NCBI GenBank assembly: GCA_947589725.1
Contig: CANQCQ010000030.1
Coordinates: forward strand, 1-9,213
Reading direction: 5' to 3'
From: an uncultured Bacilli bacterium
Lineage (GTDB): Bacteria; Bacillota_I; Bacilli_A; RF39; UBA660
DNA: 9,213 bases
The notes beneath the pieces were generated by a model. It was given only the letters and a program-made list of their open reading frames with translations. It searched no databases and had not been told where the DNA came from. The translations under genes were made by a program, and so were the position numbers. Positions 6,555-9,213 of the stretch are shown piece by piece; within the stretch, counting starts at the first letter, position 1; every line of letters starts with the position of its first letter.

Positions 6555-7364
6555 TTACCTATTTTTATAATTTAATTTCTTTATAGAGGCTATATTTTTA
6601 GGTAACATTATATTGTTATTTATTTCTAAACCATACTTTAAATGAGAATTATCTTCTCTACCTACTATATAATTAAGTGTATTTGTATCAAATATAACTC
6701 CAAATGAATTATTTATTTCTTCTGAAAAAGCATTTTTACTTAAATATCCTATTGGTCTTATTCCTTGATTAATCTTTTTAGCATCTTCTAAATCGTAATC
6801 AAAGCATAATTCTTTTAGATTCTTATTCGTAACAACTGTTGTTATATCATCAAAACTATAAGAATCTTTTTCTTTATCATATACTAAATTAACTTCATGA
6901 TTTCTAGGTAGCATATTATCACAAATAACACAAACAGAATATATATTATTTCTATCTAGTAAAAGTTTATAATATTGTGATATAGAATTACATATACCTA
7001 TGTGTTCATCCATAACTTTCTCTAAGTCTTTATGATAGTCTACTGTTGTATTTATTAAATTATTAGATATTTTATATTTAATTAAATCAAACAATTCTTC
7101 ACTATAAATATTATTCCCTTTTAAAAATTTTTCTATATATTCATATACTGTTGATTTATCTTTATTCTCTAAATCTTTTTTAAGATTGGATAAATAAAGA
7201 TCTATAAGTTTATCATAATCATAAGTTAAATTATTACATAAATAATCAAAAATTATTTTTCTTTTTTCATAATCTGATAAATTATTTATATTATAATTTT
7301 GAAAAATAATAGCATTTTCTTTATCTAATTTTTCTTTTACTTCTTGCCAATTACAATGATCCAT
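6555..7364 (-). CDS. Cytoplasmic transglutaminase-like (papain-fold) protein of unknown role
   Basis: 269 residues with no signal peptide or membrane segment. Residues 120-177 carry the transglutaminase-core signature: EHIGICNSISQYYKLLL with candidate nucleophile C125, NHEVNLVYD with H156, and SFDDITT with D172 or D173 as third member of the triad. In known proteins this fold hosts cysteine peptidases, amidases or transglutaminases; which reaction applies here is unknown. The N-terminal 110 residues are helical and charged with no recognised domain, and the last 90 residues are unassigned. The start ATG 7364-7362 has GGAG at 8 nt, and a good promoter lies just upstream (7393-7420). The downstream HD gene follows after 23 nt. 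The prediction is moderate: fold likely, function open. Most proteins of this type that I know are exported, so the intracellular location is noteworthy. Confidence 0.75.
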   Translation of the reverse strand: MDHCNWQEVKEKLDKENAIIFQNYNINNLSDYEKRKIIFDYLCNNLTYDYDKLIDLYLSNLKKDLENKDKSTVYEYIEKFLKGNNIYSEELFDLIKYKISNNLINTTVDYHKDLEKVMDEHIGICNSISQYYKLLLDRNNIYSVCVICDNMLPRNHEVNLVYDKEKDSYSFDDITTVVTNKNLKELCFDYDLEDAKKINQGIRPIGYLSKNAFSEEINNSFGVIFDTNTLNYIVGREDNSHLKYGLEINNNIMLPKNIASIKKLNYKNR

Positions 7365-7392
7365 GTTATCAACTCCATAAACTTATACTTTT

Positions 7393-7420
7393 ATTATAGC
7401 TTAAGTTGATTAAAAAACAA
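7393..7420 (-). promoter_or_regulatory. Promoter of the transglutaminase-like/HD gene pair
   Basis: Minus-strand -35 TTGTTT (7420-7415), 16-bp spacer, perfect -10 TATAAT (7398-7393). Predicted start is about 7386, giving a leader of about 22 nt before the ATG at 7364. No hairpin terminator is seen between the MATE stop at 7437 and this promoter. Confidence 0.6.
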
Positions 7421-7436
7421 AAATTAAATGAAAATA

Positions 7437-8824
7437 CTAAACTTTTGTTATATTTTTAAATTCTTGTTTTAGTAAGATGATTCCTGTAATAAAAGATAGG
7501 ACATCTGCTATAATAGCACTCCATAACATGGTAACAATATTATTAGTAAATGTTGCGATTAATATAATTGCTGGAGCAAAGAAAATAACGTCTCTAGCAA
7601 GAGCAAGAATAGTTGACTTAAAACTTGAACCCATTGACTGTAATAAAATTGACATAGATTTAATTAAGCAAGTGAAAACTATACCACCTAAAAATATTCT
7701 TAAACAATAATTTGCATATTCCATATATTCTTTAGAATTTGCACTACCAAATATATTAATAATAAATGATGGGAATAATTCAAATATTAACATGGCAAGT
7801 AATCCTATCATTAGATTAGTTATTAAAATATATTTTACTGTTTCTTTTACTCTTTTAATATTACCAGCACCCATATTATAGCCAATTATTGGCATACCAC
7901 CAAGAGATACTCCTATTACTATAGATACAACTATTCCAAATACTTTCATACAAATTCCAATAACAGCAAGAGGAGTTACAACTCCGTATGCTACTTTAGT
8001 TGATGCTTCAGTCATATAACCATATTTACCTACTAAATTATTAGCTACTCCAATAATAATTACTATAGCAAGTTGAGTAATTAATGAAGCAAGTCCTAAA
8101 GATGTTAATTTTTTACAAGTATCTTTATTTAGTTTCATAGATTCTTTTGTTATTTTAAAGTGTTTAGATTTTTTTAGATAATAAATACTTATTAAGAATG
8201 TTAATATTTGGCCTATAATTGTTGCAATGGCTGCTCCTTTTACACTCATTTTAAAAACAAATATAAATATTGGGTCTAGAATTATATTAGAAATTGCCCC
8301 TACAACAGTTGCAAACATTGCATATTGTGGACTACCATCACTTCTAATTGATGCATTAAGTCCTTGACCAATTATATAAAAAGGTAGGCCATAACATATT
8401 ATTCTTAAATAATCCTTTGCATAGTTATAGCATTCTATCTCTTTAGGGTTTCCTCCAAATAAACTTAATATTTTTTTATTAAATACTAGTCCAATAATTG
8501 TTAATATAATTGAAATTATAACTAGTAAGACTAAGCCATTACCTATTGATTTATTAGCTTGTTTTTTATCTTTTGCACCTAAAGATAAATTAAATAAAGC
8601 CGAAGCTCCATCTCCAATTAATAGAGCAAATGCAAGAGATATTACTGTAAACGGATATACAATATTTGTTGCAGCATTACCAAATGCTCCTGCACTACTC
8701 CAACCTATAAATATTTGATCAACAATGTTATATAAAGCTGCTACAATCATGCTAATAACACATGGTATGGCAAACTTCTTGATCAATTTAGAAATTTTTC
8801 TGTTCCTAAGTCTAATTCTTTCAT
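7437..8824 (-). CDS. MATE family multidrug/metabolite efflux transporter with a 1-base frameshift near its start
   Basis: A MATE exporter (NorM/MepA/DinF superfamily, about 12 membrane helices) that uses a Na+ or H+ gradient to expel cationic compounds. The body reads AIPCVISMIVAALYNIVDQIFIGW near the N-terminus with the expected two-fold pattern repeated around 250-430. The best start is ATG 8824-8822, with AGGAGG at 7 nt; it reads MKELDLGTEK, the classical MATE opening, but then runs to a TGA because an A5 run (minus reading of 8799-8795) is one base too short for the body frame. With a sixth A, the sequence reads MKELDLGTEKISKLIKKFAIP and the protein is 462 residues, normal for the family. 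The body frame is open upstream only to a TTG at 8876, whose basic 27-residue extension reads through the ribosome site and is surely not native. Causes: sequence error, true mutation, phase variation, or slippage at the A-run. Confidence 0.88.
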
Positions 8825-8831
8825 TTCTATA

Positions 8832-8837
8832 CCTCCT
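8832..8837 (-). promoter_or_regulatory. Ribosome binding site that decides the MATE start
   Basis: Minus-strand AGGAGG (8837-8832) lies 7 nt before ATG 8824-8822, an ideal spacing. It shows that translation begins in the frame opposite to the body and so reveals the frameshift. A small hairpin, CTCAA AAAA TTGAG (8849-8836), overlaps the first two bases of the site. Confidence 0.85.
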
Positions 8838-8900
8838 CAATTTTTTGAGCACAAAAATACGCAATTCCTTATACAATTGGACTTACGCATTAAGCTACTC

Positions 8901-8917
8901 ATTGACTATAATTGACT
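8901..8917. repeat. 10-bp-period direct repeat in the MATE leader, possible operator
   Basis: ATTGACT occurs at 8901-8907 and again at 8911-8917, one helical turn apart, about 20-35 nt downstream of the predicted MATE transcription start. Two heptamers on the same face of the helix are compatible with a regulator site, but this is inference and short AT-rich repeats also occur by chance. Confidence 0.35.
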
Positions 8918-8941
8918 TGGTATTTTTCCTCAAACAATCTA

Positions 8942-8970
8942 ATTGTAGCACTTTTTTATTTTTTTGGTAA
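8942..8970 (-). promoter_or_regulatory. Candidate promoter of the MATE gene
   Basis: Minus-strand -10 TACAAT (8947-8942) with extended -10 TGC (8950-8948) and weak -35 TTACCA (8970-8965) at 17 bp. Predicted start is about 8935, leaving a leader of about 110 nt. Confidence 0.5.
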
Positions 8971-9112
8971 GTTTTTTTCATGTAACTTTTGCTTTTATCT
9001 TTAAAATTTGTAAGATTGTTTTCAATATAAATCGCTAATATTTTGTATCATGCTAGTTATTAATTTATTATAAATAACATATCTAATGTAACAAAATTTG
9101 TCTTTTTAAAAC

Positions 9113-9137
9113 AAAAATATCAACATAAAGTTGACAT
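9113..9137 (-). terminator. Candidate minus-strand intrinsic terminator
   Basis: On the minus strand ATGTCAAC (9137-9130), loop TTTAT, GTTGATAT (9124-9117) forms an 8-bp stem with one wobble, followed by a T-rich tract (9117-9106, interrupted by G). It could end a minus-strand gene lying beyond the right edge. Confidence 0.45.
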
Positions 9138-9139
9138 CA

Positions 9140-9174
9140 GACTGTTGACAAAGTCAATGGTCTTTTCTTTTTTT
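9140..9174 (+). terminator. Candidate plus-strand intrinsic terminator
   Basis: GACTGTTGAC (9140-9149), loop AAA, GTCAATGGTC (9153-9162) forms a 10-bp stem with two wobble pairs, followed by TTTT, C and seven T (9163-9174). No plus-strand gene is seen upstream, so its transcript is unknown. Confidence 0.5.
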
Positions 9175-9213
9175 AAATATGTTGTATAATGTATTCGTAA
9201 GGTTGCTTTATGT

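Larger units (their letters stand above)
8951..9213. other. Right-end intergenic region without a recognisable gene
   Basis: No open frame with a ribosome site and convincing composition is present. The stretch is over 75 percent A+T and holds the -35 of the MATE promoter, a second minus-strand promoter-like pair (TTGTTA 9094-9089, 16 bp, TATAAT 9072-9067), two adjacent hairpins of opposite orientation (9113-9174), and near the edge a plus-strand TATAAT (9185-9190) followed by AAGG and an ATG at 9210-9212. The last may be the start of a plus-strand gene beyond the window, but only one codon is visible. Confidence 0.5.

Noticed and set aside
8825..8876. N-terminal extension of the MATE protein from a TTG at 8876
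   Set aside because: It has no ribosome site, translates the AGGAGG of the real start as Arg-Arg, and gives a highly basic segment not found in MATE proteins.
8895..8981. 28-codon minus-strand open frame (MKKTYQKNKK...) upstream of MATE
   Set aside because: No ribosome site, lysine/asparagine-rich as expected of random AT-rich sequence, and it spans the predicted MATE promoter.
1..9213. tRNA, rRNA, CRISPR arrays, transposase or phage genes
   Set aside because: No cloverleaf, rRNA-like block, regularly spaced repeats or recognisable mobility or phage protein was found on either strand.

Overview
The window looks like a chromosomal segment of a very AT-rich Bacillota, probably class Bacilli and perhaps an uncultured gut or Mollicutes-related lineage with a cell wall. 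The reasons are strong AGGAGG-type ribosome sites, tight same-strand operons, U-tract hairpin terminators, and the order prfB - YitT-family protein - ftsE - ftsX - cell-wall hydrolase, which resembles the Bacillus subtilis prfB/yvjA/ftsEX neighbourhood. TGA is used as a stop and RF2 is encoded, so this is the standard bacterial code and not the Mycoplasma code. The exact taxon cannot be read from the sequence.

All protein genes are on the minus strand and are read from high to low coordinates. (1) 8824-7437 is a MATE-family drug/metabolite exporter behind a roughly 110-nt leader. Its natural start, with a perfect ribosome site, is out of frame with the body by one base at an A5 run. (2) 7364-5899 is a two-gene unit with its own promoter: a cytoplasmic transglutaminase-like (papain-fold) protein and an HD-domain phosphohydrolase. 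(3) 5795-5908 is intergenic and holds a promoter-hairpin-terminator cassette on the plus strand. It looks like a free-standing small RNA of about 70 nt, divergent from prfB, and is the best candidate here for something undescribed. (4) 5699-2784 is prfB with its programmed +1 frameshift, followed after 1-nt gaps by two tandem YitT/DUF2179 membrane proteins. The second is interrupted by a 99-bp in-frame segment bounded by 12-bp direct repeats and carrying two stops. A terminator closes the operon at about 2741. (5) 2653 to the left edge is ftsE, ftsX and a coiled-coil M23 peptidase. This is a complete FtsEX-regulated septal murein hydrolase module, and the last gene loses only its C-terminal end at the window edge.

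The best supported functional system is the FtsEX-hydrolase module. ATP hydrolysis by FtsE is transmitted through the FtsX extracellular loop to the coiled coil of the secreted M23 enzyme, so that peptidoglycan is cut at the division site. The right end (8951-9213) has no recognisable gene but carries candidate promoters and two adjacent hairpins of opposite orientation.
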